DNA of 64,000 nucleotides from Diplolepis rosae (GCA_030998225.1 JAPYXD010000259.1:5441001-5505000); one strand, 5' to 3'; counted from the first letter of the stretch, positions 10,401-25,600 are shown. Numbers and translations are program-made. Notes: generated from the sequence alone by a model not told the origin.

Positions 10401-13400
10401 ATGTCTAGAATGCGAGTCGTCCATATGAATTGTAACTCGATTTGGTCCTATAGCGACTTTTACATCGTCACCTGGAATTTAACTCAGCTAGTGCAATAGT
10501 TGCCTGACAAGTTTGCGAATGCATTATTTTTGTCATTGAATGTTTTCTTTTTATTATTTTCGACCCAGAAAAAATCGTGTAGGAGCGTAAGCTCCGCCCA
10601 CTAAGAGCGCTAAAGTCAATCACTCCGAAAAGATGTAAGAAAGCTTGAATAGAGAAAAATTATAATTTTCAGATTTTAACGTAGAAATGAGTATTCTATT
10701 TCTTTAAATTAGGGATTTTCCCAACATAATGAAATCGGCAACATTGATAGCTAATAGCTTATCTACAAACTTAATGATCAATCTTGCCTGTTGGTCAAAA
10801 TATGAATTTTCAAAATTTTCTTCAGAATAAATATATTTCGAATATTATTAGAGTATGTAATATATAATTATTTCCTTGAATGGAAACAAATATATCAATG
10901 TGAATTTCCAAACGGAAGATTATATGTTTAATCTTAAGATTGTAACCAAGCATTCCATAACCTCAAACTTAATTACATTCAAAGAGCAATTAAAAATCCA
11001 ATTAGATGAGTTTTTATGACGAACTGTCCAATAACAGACCAATAACCACTAAGAGCTTTAAATTGTAAGCCACTCTTTTAGCTGGTTTGGTACAATTTTA
11101 AAAAATCTTGAGATTTTTATCAAATTTTTTAGAAATCCCAGATTTGTCAAAATTTCCTCAGATTTGAAGAAAAATCCGTAGACCTGGCAGCATTGTTAAT
11201 GATTAATTATTTCTATTTGTTAACAGCCATCATCCACCACACGTCTCAGAGTTGTTTTGTATTCTATATTAGAAGCACATATTTTCAATTTGCAATTTTT
11301 AAATTCCTTCTGGCCATAGCGATAGACACACCTCTCAAAGTTGTTTAGTATTCTGTAAAGAGAGGCATTTTCAATTTATTTAATTCCTGCTGCTACTACT
11401 TCGTTCACTAAATGTGTACTAAATTATTTGTTTGCTTCTTGTGGAATATATAAGTTCTAATAAATTTAAGTTTGTATCTCTTAAACGTGAAGTAATTTTA
11501 TTTCGAATATTTGAGATTTTGGTTTACTCTGTGATGTATTTACCTAAATCTTAACAATAGGATGATGCATTTTTAATATCTTTAAATCGAGTCAATCGTA
11601 AATGAATATTTATATTTACCGACTCTATAAGTCATAAGTATTAATAATAAATAAATAGTGAAAGTAAGAAACATTATCGTTAATATAATATGAATAATAA
11701 TAACTATTATTAGTACATGAAAAAAGCAAAAAAGTAAATAAATAAATCATAAAATATGTATCAATATTATTAAATGAATCTATTTATTCTAATTTAAATT
11801 TGCATTTTGGAAGTTAAATGAAAAACCTTTTGTATCCTTTCTTCTTCATTTTCTTTTTAAATACACTTTCCGTTAAATTTTGGTTGTTCTATTAAAAAAC
11901 GATTAGAATTACTCTTTTTCTTCCCCGTTGTTGGACTTTAAAATGGAGGGAAAATCATAAAAAAAATTATATAGATATTTTTTCACAATTTTTTTCCATT
12001 GTCAAATAAAAATATTGTAAAATTCTTCTAAAGGATTGTCTAAATTTTGGAGAAAAGTATAGAAAATATTTTTAAAATTCAAAAAATTAAAATTATAGGA
12101 AAAGTTATTTTGTATTTTCATCTCTTTAAATAATAGAAATTTACATAAAAAAATCTGATTGTTGGCTTAAAGTAAATCGTTTCTGTGGTAAAATAAAATA
12201 AATATCAATTCTTCAAAAGAAGAATCTTTCTCTAAATGCACTAATTACATGAAATCATAAAATGTTAAGGAAATTTAACTTACCTTTTCTTTTTATAAAA
12301 TGTAGAAAACACTTAACATCATTGAATGATAATCTGTATATTTGTATTATATGACATTTAAAAAATTAAACGCACTTTTGGAAACCTCAAAACTAGTACA
12401 TTAAAGAGAAGTATGCAAAAAATAAAAATGAATTATTCTGCAAGCTGTCCTAGACGAAATAAAGTCAAAAAAAGTTATCAAATGTTACATGATATTAAAC
12501 TAATTTTTTTATATTTCTTTAATTGAGTGTTAAATAACTTCAGTGAAATATAAAAAAAAACATTAAAAATAGATTCACCATTTTATTAATAAACTTCATA
12601 TTTAAGTATGCTTATAAATTAAAACTAATTAAAAATGTGTTAACAGTCGATTAACGATGAATAAGGTAATTACTAATTGTTATAAATGATCAATTTACAT
12701 TGTGCACAGTCAGGTATTACAATATTTCATAAATATTATATAAACATCTGGAATTTTATTTATCCAATCTTGATAAAATCTTCATTAAACTCCATATCTC
12801 AAATAATTTTTATAAAATTCCTTTGAAACTTCAACAGAAATTCTAGGATTTTTATATACAAAATATAGGTGTATGAATCAGACTGCTTCTGCAAGACGTG
12901 TGATATATTTAACTATTATTTATTTTTGCGGCATTATTTGTCAAAAGTATAAATTATAAGAAACTACAAATATTTATTTGTATTTATACAACAGATTTTT
13001 TATATTTTTCTGTAAACATGTAATAAAATATATTTTAATTTCAAATAATAATAAATCATATGCACTTTAACAGCCAATTATTGTGTTCACGAGCTGGACC
13101 TCTGCACATAATATAAAAATGAATATAATTTAGAATTTTTTAACTAGTTTTCACCGCAAAGTCTTTTGGTCTCACTTTATCCTTAGTAACGCTTTTAAGC
13201 TCTACCGAGTACATGAAATGGAGTTTACATATTTTCTACTCTTCAATTTTCAATAGGAATTATATGTGCGTACTCGCAACGAGATATGAAAAAAGGTTAA
13301 AACTTCTTTTTATGCACTCGATATTACAAGTTAATAATATAACAGTAATTACAATAATAACAATAGAAATTGTAACTCAGAAATAAAAATCCATAAAAAA

Positions 13401-13440
13401 GCCGTGTATAAAATTGTATACTACATGGTCAGTGATTCAA
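10401..13440. other. 7SL upstream region and ABCG 3' flank
   Basis: No coding frame above background. A degenerate direct repeat of about 93 bp lies at 11235-11400 (CTCAGAGTTGTTTTGTATTCT and CTCAAAGTTGTTTAGTATTCT). The region just left of 13441 should contain the ABCG 3' UTR; candidate poly(A) signals on the minus strand lie near 12973 and 12915. Confidence 0.45.
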
Positions 13441-13636
13441 TCACTTCGGTATGCGGTAGAAACGTAAAACAAGATAGCCAAGAGTTCTGAAGATGATCAG
13501 GAACGTCACGAGCACAGCAGTGTTCGCCCACAAAGGTAACCCAGAACCTCGTGCTCCTCCCTGTTTTTCCAAAATTGCTGAAAGTGGTATCGTCGTTCCA
13601 TTGTTGCATTCTGGAAATTTACTTGGCTGTGAACAC
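13441..13636 (-). CDS. ABCG coding exon 12 (last loop, TM6, stop)
   Basis: 196 nt, acceptor TTTTTCAG. Encodes the large extracellular loop with two Cys residues and an NGT glycosylation sequon, then TM6 and a short basic tail ending FYRIPK before TGA (13443-13441). A different frame over this span encodes an unrelated 62-residue open frame that is only a shadow. Confidence 0.95.
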
Positions 13637-16600
13637 CTGAAAAATTCGTCAAACCTTAATGGAAAAGTCGTTCAAAACAGGTTTCATTTCTTTTCAGCAA
13701 TATTATTGCATTTCAAATTAATTAGTTGAGTTTGAAATTTTTGTTAATGAAAACTAACTTCTAATTTTTTTCAAATTTTTAAATATTTTGTGTCATGGAG
13801 CAGTCATTATCATAAAGCCACAGTTAGAAAAATTACGAAAATATCCAGTAAATTAAAAAAAACTCCTTTGCAAAAAGCGAAGCCTTTTTGTATACATTAA
13901 TCATTCTTATATAGTTATAAGTGCATAAGAATATTTATTGTTTAGAAATTTTCTCACATTATTGGATCTCCTACGCCAAATTCCAATATCTGCATATTTT
14001 GATAAGCATAATGCACCATACTAGCATATCGAGCCCAAGCCAACCAAGGTGGGACTGCAGTTGCCAAGTAACCACCTAGAAGTTGTGTTGCCAAAGTATA
14101 TAATGCAGAAGCAGTTATGCTCACTTGCAAATCTAAACAGCAAGCTCCTACGAAGAAACCGACACTCTGGAAAAATAAAATAAATTAAAATTAAGCATAC
14201 TTACAAGATTTTTATGATATTATCTTTTTCATACGCAAAACATTCAATTTCAATATGTTCAATTTTCACCCTATTATCTACTTTCATGAAACTTAGATAC
14301 TTTTTAGTCTCTAGCAATCGAAGTTTACAAACTGTTTCAAATGCAAATTGTATTCCTTAGTTTTTTTATTCATGATTTTCTCTTACCAAGTTTTTTTTAG
14401 TGAAAATGTGGAAAATTTTATCTCTAATAAAATGAGTCATCAGAAGTTTGAATCAGATAGAAATTATAGATTTTATATTTGTGGAATCATATCATTCAAA
14501 AAGAGCTAAAAACGAGTATAATTTGTCCATAGATTCGGACTATGTTCTGTTTAATTCTTCCATAATAGGCTTTATTAAAGGAATAATAATTTCTTTATAA
14601 ATTGTTTCTTTAGTCCTTTCTTAATTTAATTACTTATTTCAATGGTCCTCGAATGCAGAATCATCAAATTCAAGAAGGTCAGTGTTAAATTACAGCTTTT
14701 TTATTTTAGTCTCTGAGCCTAAGAAGAAAAAAATGGAAGGCTTATTCAGACGGTTTATCAAAAAGATATAAAATGTTCAACATCTTGCAGACACATTGAC
14801 TAACTCTTTAGGGACCATAATGGTAAAATTATTTTATGTAAACAATATTGATCTGATATTTTAAATAAAAACATTGCAATACTCGCGAGAAAAATAGTCG
14901 TTCCTTACAATATATAACAATTCTGTATAAAATAAGAATTAATACTATACTTTTATCGATTAGTCTTCAGTTAGAAATATCTGACTACCAAGAAATGTCA
15001 TGTTGCTGTCACTCCCTTATCTCCACTTTTTTTGAGTTCATTTACAAAATGAACGAAAAAAGTGGGGGTGACGGGATGTCGGCAATGTGACATTTCCTGT
15101 TAAATATTGAAATAATTTAGCTAAAGATCCTCCTTTATCTAAACACTATTTTATTATTCAGACAATAATGTGCGAGAAAATGGATGAAAATTCAAAAATT
15201 TCTTAAGAGAATAATTCTTCTGAAGATGGAGACTAATTGCTTTAAATGAAGTTAAAAAGAATCGAAGTGAGCTGACGTTAGATATTTAAACTTTTATTTG
15301 ATTATTTTTCCTAAGAATAATTATTTTGTATCTAAGTAATGCCTAATTGGCAAATTTTTTCTTTTAAAGTTCCGAAAATAGAATAAAAAATTGCCTTAAG
15401 ATAGTTTGTCCACGAAAATTAGGCCTCAAGCAAAAATACATAATTTTGCTTTCAAGAATAGCAATATTATTATTGAAAGGATCATTGAAAAACGGTAAAA
15501 ATTATTTTTAATTAAAAAAATTTGAAACACATAAATAATTTTATTTTTGTCCGAATTTTTTTTCTCATTGCTTAGAGTCAAATTTACAAAAATGATGCGA
15601 TTCTAATAAATCGCAGATCATTTTTTCAGGGAAAAGATTCTCTACGACTTGACCTTTTTCAATTCTTTAAAATTATTCAATTATTCTCAAATTCAGCAAT
15701 TTGTTTATAAAAATGTTGTGGAAAAATGTTTTTCAATGGTTTCAGCCATTAAAGAATCCATTTCCAAAACTCAGAAATGATAAAGTTGTGAGGGATCTTT
15801 TCTTTGAAAAAATCATTCGTGATTTATTAGAATCGCATAATTTCTCAAAATTTGACTCGAAGCGATAAGAAAAAAGATTTAGGAATAAATAAAATTTATT
15901 AATAAAATTATTTTTCTGTTTGAAATTCTTTTTATAGGAAATAATTTTTTTTTCTTCTAAATGATCCTTTCAATAATAATATTGTTATTGTTAAAAACAA
16001 ACTATTCCCTTTATTTCCTCTAAACTAGATGCCTTTTTCAAACAAAATCTTTCTTGATAATATAATACGATTGGACATAAAAGTATATATTCCTAAAAAA
16101 AATGAATTAAAGAAAATTTGTTTACTGTACCTGAGCGACAACCGTATTCAGAAGTAGAAATGCCAGTAATGTTACAAAAACGGTAGGACTGTGAAATCCG
16201 AGCATGGGATAACTGATGACATGATAAACTGCAGGTAAAGTTATCGTCAGAGGTAACTCTCCAAACATCTTAGCCAAGTAATAGGCTGACAGTCGGTAAG
16301 ATCCCGACAAACGTTCCTTGTTGATAACTTCTCGTTCTGGAGGAACTGAAATAAACAATATTCTAACACATGTTTCATATATTTCACATTTTCATTCTTA
16401 CTGCTTTATATTTCAACCTTTTTCAATACTACTATTGTTAATTTAAATGCAATATACAATTGAATAATTATTGAACATTTAGTGACGTAACGTAAACTTA
16501 CAACTTGATAGTGCGCCGAAATGTGCGAAAAGCATCCAATATGTTGTACTAAAAAACATCCAACCTTGGATATCATGTAGAGCTGCTTCCGTTCTTGGTA

Positions 16601-19600
16601 ATTTCAGCCACAGAAGTCCAGCCAAAATACCCAATGCTATTGTTTGGAGCCAATTTAAACGAGACAACATTCGTGGTCTTGCTTCTTGGAAATTTCTTTC
16701 AGATAATACCTAGTAAACGAAAAAGATTCTTCAATAGAAACTGTCCCTCATTAAAAAATATTATAGGTCTATAGTGAATTTCTTCTAATGAAAAAGTTAT
16801 AGAAAATATTACAAAAACATTCATTTAACTTTGTATTCATAGATTGAAGAAAATTATTACAAAAGAGGCCTATAATATTTTTTTGTAAAAAATGTATCGT
16901 TCATTGCGTATGTTAGATGAAGAATGTTCGTTTTTGCATAAATTTAAATTAAATGATATAGTTTGTCCTGCATTTTCTTAAAATTCTCGTATTTTATTTT
17001 CTCATTTTTAAACAAATCTAATATACGAAATTTCCCTATTTACAATAATTTGTTTCTTCTTTACTTAAAATTTCGCAAGTTTATGAAATTGGACCAAGTC
17101 AAATTAGACCCGATCGATTGGATTTTAATACATTTAAATAGATTTTATACGCACTAGTTTCAGAAAATGGAGTAAAGACCATGAACGTAACAAAAAATGA
17201 TTTATCGACAATTAATACCAACTGCTCACTTTAAACTGCGACCAGAAACTCGTTGGCCAATGCCAAGTGTAGTCATCATCTGTGGAACATGCGCTACTAC
17301 TTGCGTGACTCTGTGTGTCCAGCCATAATGTACGTCCGTCTTCAGCCTTAACTGTAAAGAGAATTGAAATCAAAACGTCAAACAAAACTATCCAATTTTA
17401 CAAAGCCCATTGTCATATTGACAATTTTTAAACAAGAAAACAAATTAATACGTATTGTATTACTTTTCCGAGATTTGTGTTTGTCGCTCTAGAATCTATG
17501 GGACAACCTTTTTCCACTTTCATAATAAAAAAAGTAAAAGATTTGGGTCAGTATAAACAGCGCGTGTAAAATAAGATGAAGAGAAAGACACTTTTTTTAA
17601 AAATCATATTCTAATGACCCAGCTAGATGTTTTTTTTTAAAAGAATGTTTATGCTCCAATTCATCAATAAAATAGTTACGTATTTACAAGTAATTAAAAA
17701 TTTTATATATACTATTATTCACTATCTTAAACTGTACAAAGAAAATATTATTCGAAATACCCACAAGCATTAAAAAAAAATTTTTACGGCACTTGAAATA
17801 CAAGATATTAACTCATTGCAATTTCTATCTGTTTCATAATTTTGTATTTACAAATGACAACTTTTTTGCATTATTGAAATTGGTTCACGAAAGACATTTT
17901 TTTCCACTGCTGTGTAGAATCTTCTTTGCACAATAACTAACTTATAAATGAGTGATTTAATTATTGTCAGATTGCTTTGTACACATTTTAAGATTTTTAA
18001 ATTGTGTAGATTTGATGTGATGAAATATCATGTTTTGGAGAATGGTGATAACTGACGTGAGTGAAGCATTTAGTACCTATATATCAGCATAATTTCGTAC
18101 CATTACGAGTAATGTGATGATCATGGTACTGGATAATATGATCGCAAAATGAATGCTGGCTGGGATTGTACTCTTGTCGCAACTCCAGTGGACAATCTGC
18201 TCCCTGTCTCGCTGCCGCTGCTGCAGCAATAATGCGTTCCCGGACTTCCTCAGGTCCTTTAATTTGTTCCACTGCAAATAAACATATACATTTGCCTGTT
18301 TTGATTAAATGAAAATCCATGAACTTTAACTGGTTTGGAATCTATAAATAATAAATTGCATTTTTATAAAAATTTTTATATAATTGAAAACAGGAATTAA
18401 TTAAATGGAATTTCAACATTTTTTTCAAATCTGATATTTCAGAGTTCAATAAAACAAAAACGATTTTAATTTCTATCTCTGATTAAAACTGATCTTAGAT
18501 TATTTTTATTAAATTGAATAAATTGATTTTAAATACAATTTATTATAAAATTATTTTATTTGGGTAAAGAAAGACTAGTTTAAAAAAATATTATTCTAGA
18601 ATTTCCTGTTACTTATTATTCATGAAATAGGACTTGTATTGACTTTCAAATAATAAATTTCATATGATGTTGTTGTTAATAATTGGTTTTAGGGTCAGAA
18701 ATAATAACTCTGAAGGTTACATACTTTCAAGCGTTTGGACTCTGATCGGTGTCCTCATCAGTGATTTTTATTTCTAAAATATCAAAACAATAAATAAAAT
18801 ATTGCAAATATGAGCCCTATTTTGGAGTAAACTTTGGTAATGTGAAAAAATCTAAAAAACCGTGAAAAAATTTACATAAAATTGTAGAGAAAACGTCGAT
18901 AAAATACCAAAATATTTTTTATGTGTTTTTATCAGAAGTTTTTTATTATTTAAAGAATTTGAAATCTTTCTGTGGAAAAAAAGACCCTTTCGACTACGCT
19001 GGGATTCGAACCCAGGTCTTTCGATTGCCGGTCGTGACAAAAATTTCAAACTCACCTAATTATTTTTTTATTATCATAAAAATATTTGAACACTAGAATT
19101 CGTATTAGCAATTCTTAGCTATTTTTTTATAAATAATTATTTATAATTTTATACTATATATGTACTTGCATCTATATCTACAGTAACATTTATACACAAA
19201 TATATACTAGTTTTTTAGTTTAGGTATTTCAAAGTTATGTGCTAGAATTTTATTCTTATTCCTAAGGAAGTTTTAGGTATTTTATCGATGTTTTCTCTAC
19301 AATTTTATGTACATTTTTTCACGGTTTTTTATATTTTTTCACATTACCAACGTTTACTCCAAAATAAGGCTCAAATGTGCAATATTTTATTTATATTTTA
19401 GAAATAAAAATCACTGATGAGGACACCGATCAGAGTCGAAACGTTTGAAAGTATATAACCTTCTGAGTTATTATTTCTGGACCCTAAAGCCAATTATTAA
19501 AAACATCGTATGGAATTTCCTGAAATTAAGCAATTTTAATTTAAAGAAAATTCATTATAAGATTTGAAGAAAGTATGAGAAAGCAATAGATTTTATATTG

Positions 19601-22600
19601 TTCCCACTTACATATAAAATCTGCCGGATTATAATGAGGCAGCAAAGAAAGACCAATACTGGAAAAAAATCTTCCTACATTTGATGTGTATCCATAATAT
19701 GCCACTTGTCCACGACTTAACAATAAGAGTTTACTAAAACTGTGAAACATTCTCGAACTTGGTTGATGTACCGTTAACACAATAGTTTTTCCTTCTTGTT
19801 CAGCGTACTTTTTCAGTCGAATAATTAATGCCTGAGCCGAATGTGAGTCTAATCCACTTGTTGGTTCCTGTTTCAGACAAAATCAATACAAATTATATTT
19901 TATATAGTTATCTAGCATATGCCATTTAAATTAAAGAAAACTCACGTCAAGAAGCATTAAAGATGGATTTGTAAGAAGCTCACAGGCTATACTTGTTCTC
20001 TTCTTTTCTCCACCAGAGAGCCCACGCTTTGAATAGTCACCAATGACTACAAGAAGAATAAAAAATTATTATTAAGTAAGCGAACAATAATTATTTAACT
20101 CTACTGAAATAACTCCATAAGAAGGTTTGCATTAAAAAGCATTGAAAAGCTTCAACTCCTTTAAATCCTTTTTCTATCCATTGTTTTTAAATCCACGAGC
20201 AGAAACTGAAAAAGTTAATATCCAATTCTTTTTAATGATGTTCTGAAAGGTGAAGTATAAATTCAAATAAAAATAAAAAATAATTTCCATTGTTTGCCTT
20301 CAAATCACGCCAAAAGTTTCTTAAAATTAAACTATTTTTATTTACTGTGTTTGAAAATTCAATTACTGTTTTCGAAAATTTACTTACTTATTGCCTATTT
20401 GTGATTTATTTTTCAACTAAGGTGGTTGAACCTTTTTTTAATAGCGTAGCAGCCAGATAGATATTTTTGTAATCAACCCAATATATTATTTGTTATAGAA
20501 CCTGATAGGGACCGGATAGAGACCGGATACAACCCGGAATCAAAACAAATTAATTTCCGGATAGACATCGATAAGAGTCGAAATATATCTGGGTTTTATC
20601 CGGAACCTACCCGCAATTTTAAGTAGGAATTGTGTATAAAACATTTTTACTAAACAATCAGCTTGTTGAAATTCTATCAGTAAAAAAACTATGAATTTGT
20701 GGAAAAGAATCTTTAAAAAATATTTCATGGTAGACATACGAGCGGAAGTAAATACTGATGATAAACGGGCTGGTCCACTGTAATGGCGTCGTAAAATTGG
20801 ATGTTTTTTTTCATTCAAAAGTAAAAATATTGAAAATTATGTAGAATAAATTTCTGGACTGAATTCGAAGTATTTTTCAATGGTACAGCTAATTTTTGTG
20901 AGAAGCTCAAAGAGATCATCAAATGTTTTCGGAATTTTAAACGCGTTTTTCTAAACATAATTTTTTTTCGAACGGCGCAGGTGATTTAAAAAAATCTACT
21001 TTATGAATCCTTCTGAAATTTTAACGACATATTCTACATTAGTATACGCATCATCGGAACCAAAATTATCAATCTAGACAATAATTATTATATTTATTAA
21101 ACCGATTTTATCCCGAAAAAATCGTAAAAATTGATACTTAAAGTTTCAAGTCCGCCATTTTGTTATTTTTAACAATTTAAACATTATTTTAGTTCAGTTG
21201 ACAGTCTCACTCATATAGATTAATAATCTTTTTGAATTTTTCAGATAGACCAATTACAACCCCCCAAAATCACCTGCGCCATGAGGGTGCCTTTCTTCGA
21301 AGTACGAATTTTAACAAACTATACTGTCGAATATAAGAAACAAAAATCTACAAAAAAAATTTGTTTAGCATGAAATAAATCGAGATTACAAAATAGCCTT
21401 TTTATGATACATGTAATTGACTGTACAAAATAATTTTTTTAAAGCGATAGATGTCAAAATGGCAACTGTGCAGCATTTTTCCGATGACTGCAATTTTCAA
21501 GTCGGCTGAACACATTACTCAAACAAATTTCAACCGGTTCACTTGAAATTTTAACTATATATTTAGAATTACATTGTCCAAGGATTTTCGTAGGGCTTTT
21601 TTATTATACTGCATAATTCCTTTTTTATTAACAATTTTCCGGACGATTTTTTATGGAATTTTATACTTTTTTATTTTAGCAGTGCGCCATTTGGGCAAAA
21701 ATCAATATATCAAAAAAATCCTAGGTACTTCTCTATTTATTCTTATGTGTAATCGAAAAAACTTCAGTGACTCATAATAACTCAAAAATTACAGGAGCTG
21801 TTTGCCGACCGTGGACTTTCCAGAAATAAAGGCGTCATCGGAAAAATGCTGCACAGTCGCCATTTTGACATCTATCGCATCAAAAAAATTATTCTGTACA
21901 GTCAATTACATGTAGAATAAAAACCCTATTTTGTAATCTCGATTTATTCCATGGTTTTCCAAAAAAAAAAAATCACCAAATATGCCTATTTTTTTTCTAC
22001 TGAGGTGTCAAAAAATGGATATTGTATGCCTCGCAGAGGGCAATAAAATGCACTTTATTACCCGCTAGTAGAAAAAAGCTTATTACTTAATAATTATTAA
22101 AAAAATAGTAAATGAAAAACAGAAAAAACGTAGTAAATTATAAATAATAAAACATTTCGATGAAAAACCTGAGGAGAAGAAAGTAATCAAAAAGAAGTCA
22201 GTAATAATCACTTTACCATCGGACTTATAGATTTACCAATATTTTTGAATGCAAATCTTTTTACTTTAAGGAAAGAGGTCTTACTTGTGTCTTGGCAAGC
22301 AACAAGATCAAGAACTTCGATTATGTGGTCGACGCATTGCATCTTTTGCGAATAAGACAGCGTGTCAGGAAGTCTGAGACGGGCCTGATACTAAAATGTA
22401 AATAAAAATGTGTTTATTTTTGCAAACGACTAAAAATATGTTAAAATTAAATAAATTAGAGGCTTACTTCCAGTGTTTGTCGAAGAGTGAGATCAGAGAA
22501 AAAAACATCTTGTTGCTGCACATAACAGATTCTTCGGCGCAATCTTTTGGTGAGTCTTTCACGATTCAACCAAATTTCACCAGAATCGATTCCTACTCTA

Positions 22601-25600
22601 CCAGAGAGACAGTTTAGAAGGGTTGTTTTACCGCAACCTTAAAACAATAATGCATTATACAATTAATTTTCACATTCAGACGAGACAAACATGTTTGGAA
22701 TAATACAAGACTGCTTAATTAATAAATTCCTTCCACTAAAAGAATAATGAGGTATTTTCATGATTAATTTTACTTAATGAGTTAATACTTTGAATAATTT
22801 TTCGCATCAATTAATAACAACCTTTTTTTAAAGAAAGGTAATAAATTTCGATCGATTTTACTTAAGTTTGTCCTTCTCAAGTGTATTTTTTTTATATTAC
22901 ATTATGAATCCTTCTGAAATTTTAACGACCTATTCTACATTAGTATACGCACCGTCGGAACCAAAATTATCAATCTAGATAATAATTATCATTTTTATTA
23001 AACCGATTTTTTCCCGAAAGAAATCGTAAAAATTGATACGTGAAGTTTCAAGTCCGCCATTTTGTTATTTTTCAACATTTAAACATTATTTTAGTTCTAT
23101 TGATAGCCACACTCATATAGATTAATAATCTTTTTGAATTTTTCAGATAGACCAATTATAACCCCCAAAATGACTGATTAATTAATAAATTCCTTCCACT
23201 AAAAGAATAAAGAGGTATTTTCATGATTAATTTTACTTAATGAGTTAATACTTTGAATAATTTTTCGCATCAATTAATAACAACCTTTTTTTAAAGAAAG
23301 GTAATATATTTCGATCGATTCTACTTAAGTTTGTCCTTCTCAAGTGTATTTTTTTTTTCATATTGTAAAATGAATATTGAAACCATTTTAATCCTGTTAA
23401 TAATTCCCGTAAAAAGAGTCGAAAGTGAAAATCACTTTATGAGAAAATGAGTAGAACAAGTGTCCACCTTTCTAAAAATCTTTATTTAATTTGGATTGAA
23501 CTTTCTATAAACTTTAAGGTAGTTTTCATCCACGAAAATTAGACCTCAGCAAAAAATAGATAATTTTGCTTTCAAGAATAGAAATATTATTATTGAAGGG
23601 CTATTTTGGAAGCGAAAAGATTAATGTCCATGGAAAAAATTTGAAATACAGAAAAATAATTTTATTAATAAATTTTATTTTTGACCCAACTTTTTTTCTT
23701 ATCGCTTCTTAACTAATTTTAAAAAATTGTGCGATTTTAATAAATTACAAATCACTTTTACAAAAAAAAGATTCCCTACAACTTCCAATTTTCGAAAATG
23801 AATAAATTATTATCAAATTCAGCAATTTGTTTATAAAAATTTCTTTTTGAAATTTTTTTTTCAATGATTTCAGCCATTAAAGAATTTATTCATATTCTGG
23901 ACTTGCATCGACCCTTAATTAATAATTGAAGATATGTGTTGATGTTGATAGTTGGCTTTAGGGTCCAAGGTTAATAAAAACTCAGCGTTTTACATAATCA
24001 GACGTTTCGGCTCTGATCGGAGCCCTCATCAGTGATTTATTGTGAATCTAAAAAATACATTTAAAAAAAAAGGGGGGGGGGGGGTGGTTCCCCAGAAAAC
24101 GAAAAAGGAAAAAATAGGAAAATAATAACTTTTATCCACAAAATCACAATTTTACTCAAAGTTAGTCCAACTTTTTAACTTTATATGCATTCTTTGATGA
24201 GATTTAAAAGTTTGAAGTTTGAAGTTGAATTTAGACTCAAACCAAAGAAAACTTTATGTACAATATTATATGAAAATTTAGGTATTTTTGTACACATTCT
24301 GAATAAGCAATTCCATTGTCTATTTAAATATCACGACATTGCTATGAAATTTAGTTAAAATCCACCCTAGAATATTGTTTGCGGGTTTTTTACGTTTTTT
24401 ACGCCTTTATTTATATATAAAAAATTTTTTTTATCTAATGTGTATCAAAAGTATTTATCAAGTTCAAAAGTTCTTCTACATAAAGCGGAAAGTTCGATGT
24501 ACAACTTTACGCACAAAGCTAGGCAAAAAATTTTAAACACATTTCATGTACACTTGCAACATCGAACTTAATTTCTTTTTTAAAAAATTTATAATTTCTA
24601 ATCTCAATTTCTCAAGTTTTCCAACTCAGCTTGTTGCAAAAATTACTATATAACCCAAAAAAATGTTAATATTTATACGAAAGAAACTTCGACCTATAAT
24701 GCTGTGCTCAAAAAAAAATTTTCAAAAAAATTTTTCACACCTACTTATTTAAGCCAAAATTGGCAGATTATTCCAAAAAATGTCTTTCTTAAAGTATTTT
24801 TTACGGAAGCAATGTTATTCACATTCGTTTCACACCAAAGAAATATTTACATAGGTATTTATATTTAGACTCAAACCAAAGAAAACTTTATGTACAATAT
24901 ATATGAAAATTTAAATTTTTTGTACACATTCTGAATAAGCAATCCCATTGTCTATACCCACAATTGGAAAAACCTTCAGTATAACACTACGCACTCTCTA
25001 AATCTGAATCAGTCAAATTTTCACTGATTCATCAGTGAAAAAATATTTTTCACTGTCAAACCAGTCAGTTTTCACTGAAATAATCAGTGAAATTTAACTG
25101 ATTTACAGTAACCTCTTTTTAGCTATTTGAATCAGTCAAATTTCACTGATAATCAGTAGATTTTGACTGATTCAAATTTAGAGAGCACTCCTCAAAGTTC
25201 TAACTGATTCTAAAAAACTGTCAATTTTTCAATTCTTCTTGTTTAAAAAGTATCACAGTCGGAAGAAATTTCAAGGAAAAATCTATCCTCATGTATATAA
25301 TGTTATATATATATTTTTCCAAAATTCCCCTTTGATGAATTTATGCCAAAGAAAACATGTTATATTAAAATTCTTCCAGATTTGACTTCACACCAAAGAG
25401 AATTTGGTTGTATAATCTCATGAAAGAATGTAAAAAAATATTATATCTACATATTTAAGCGGGAATTGACAATTTTAGCGTTTAAGAATGTATTTTTAAA
25501 AAAAAAGTATTTTATCCTGCGACAATGTTACCTTCAACTCGCTGTACAACATAAAAATAATTACCGATACATTTTGATATTTAGCTTCATATCAATAAAA

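Larger units (their letters stand above)
18609..19512. mobile_element. 904-bp element with inverted hammerhead-bearing ends (Penelope-like terminus family), copy 1
   Basis: Flanked by a 10-bp direct repeat GAATTTCCTG (18599-18608 and 19513-19522). Arms of about 260 bp, roughly 18653-18920 and 19262-19512, are reverse complements; the left side has an extra ~45-bp tail outside the arm. Each arm holds a hammerhead-like core; the left one is mutated. The centre contains a tRNA-related SINE fragment. No protein-coding capacity. Lies in the intron between ABCG exons 6 and 7. Inverted terminal repeats with an asymmetric tail and a hammerhead motif are known for Penelope-like elements; assignment is inference. 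Confidence 0.72.

Noticed and set aside
19001..19013. Possible tRNA gene on the minus strand
   Set aside because: Only the T-arm/B box is tRNA-like; no acceptor stem or A box at the right distance, and a second diverged copy at 44.5 kb marks it as a SINE.
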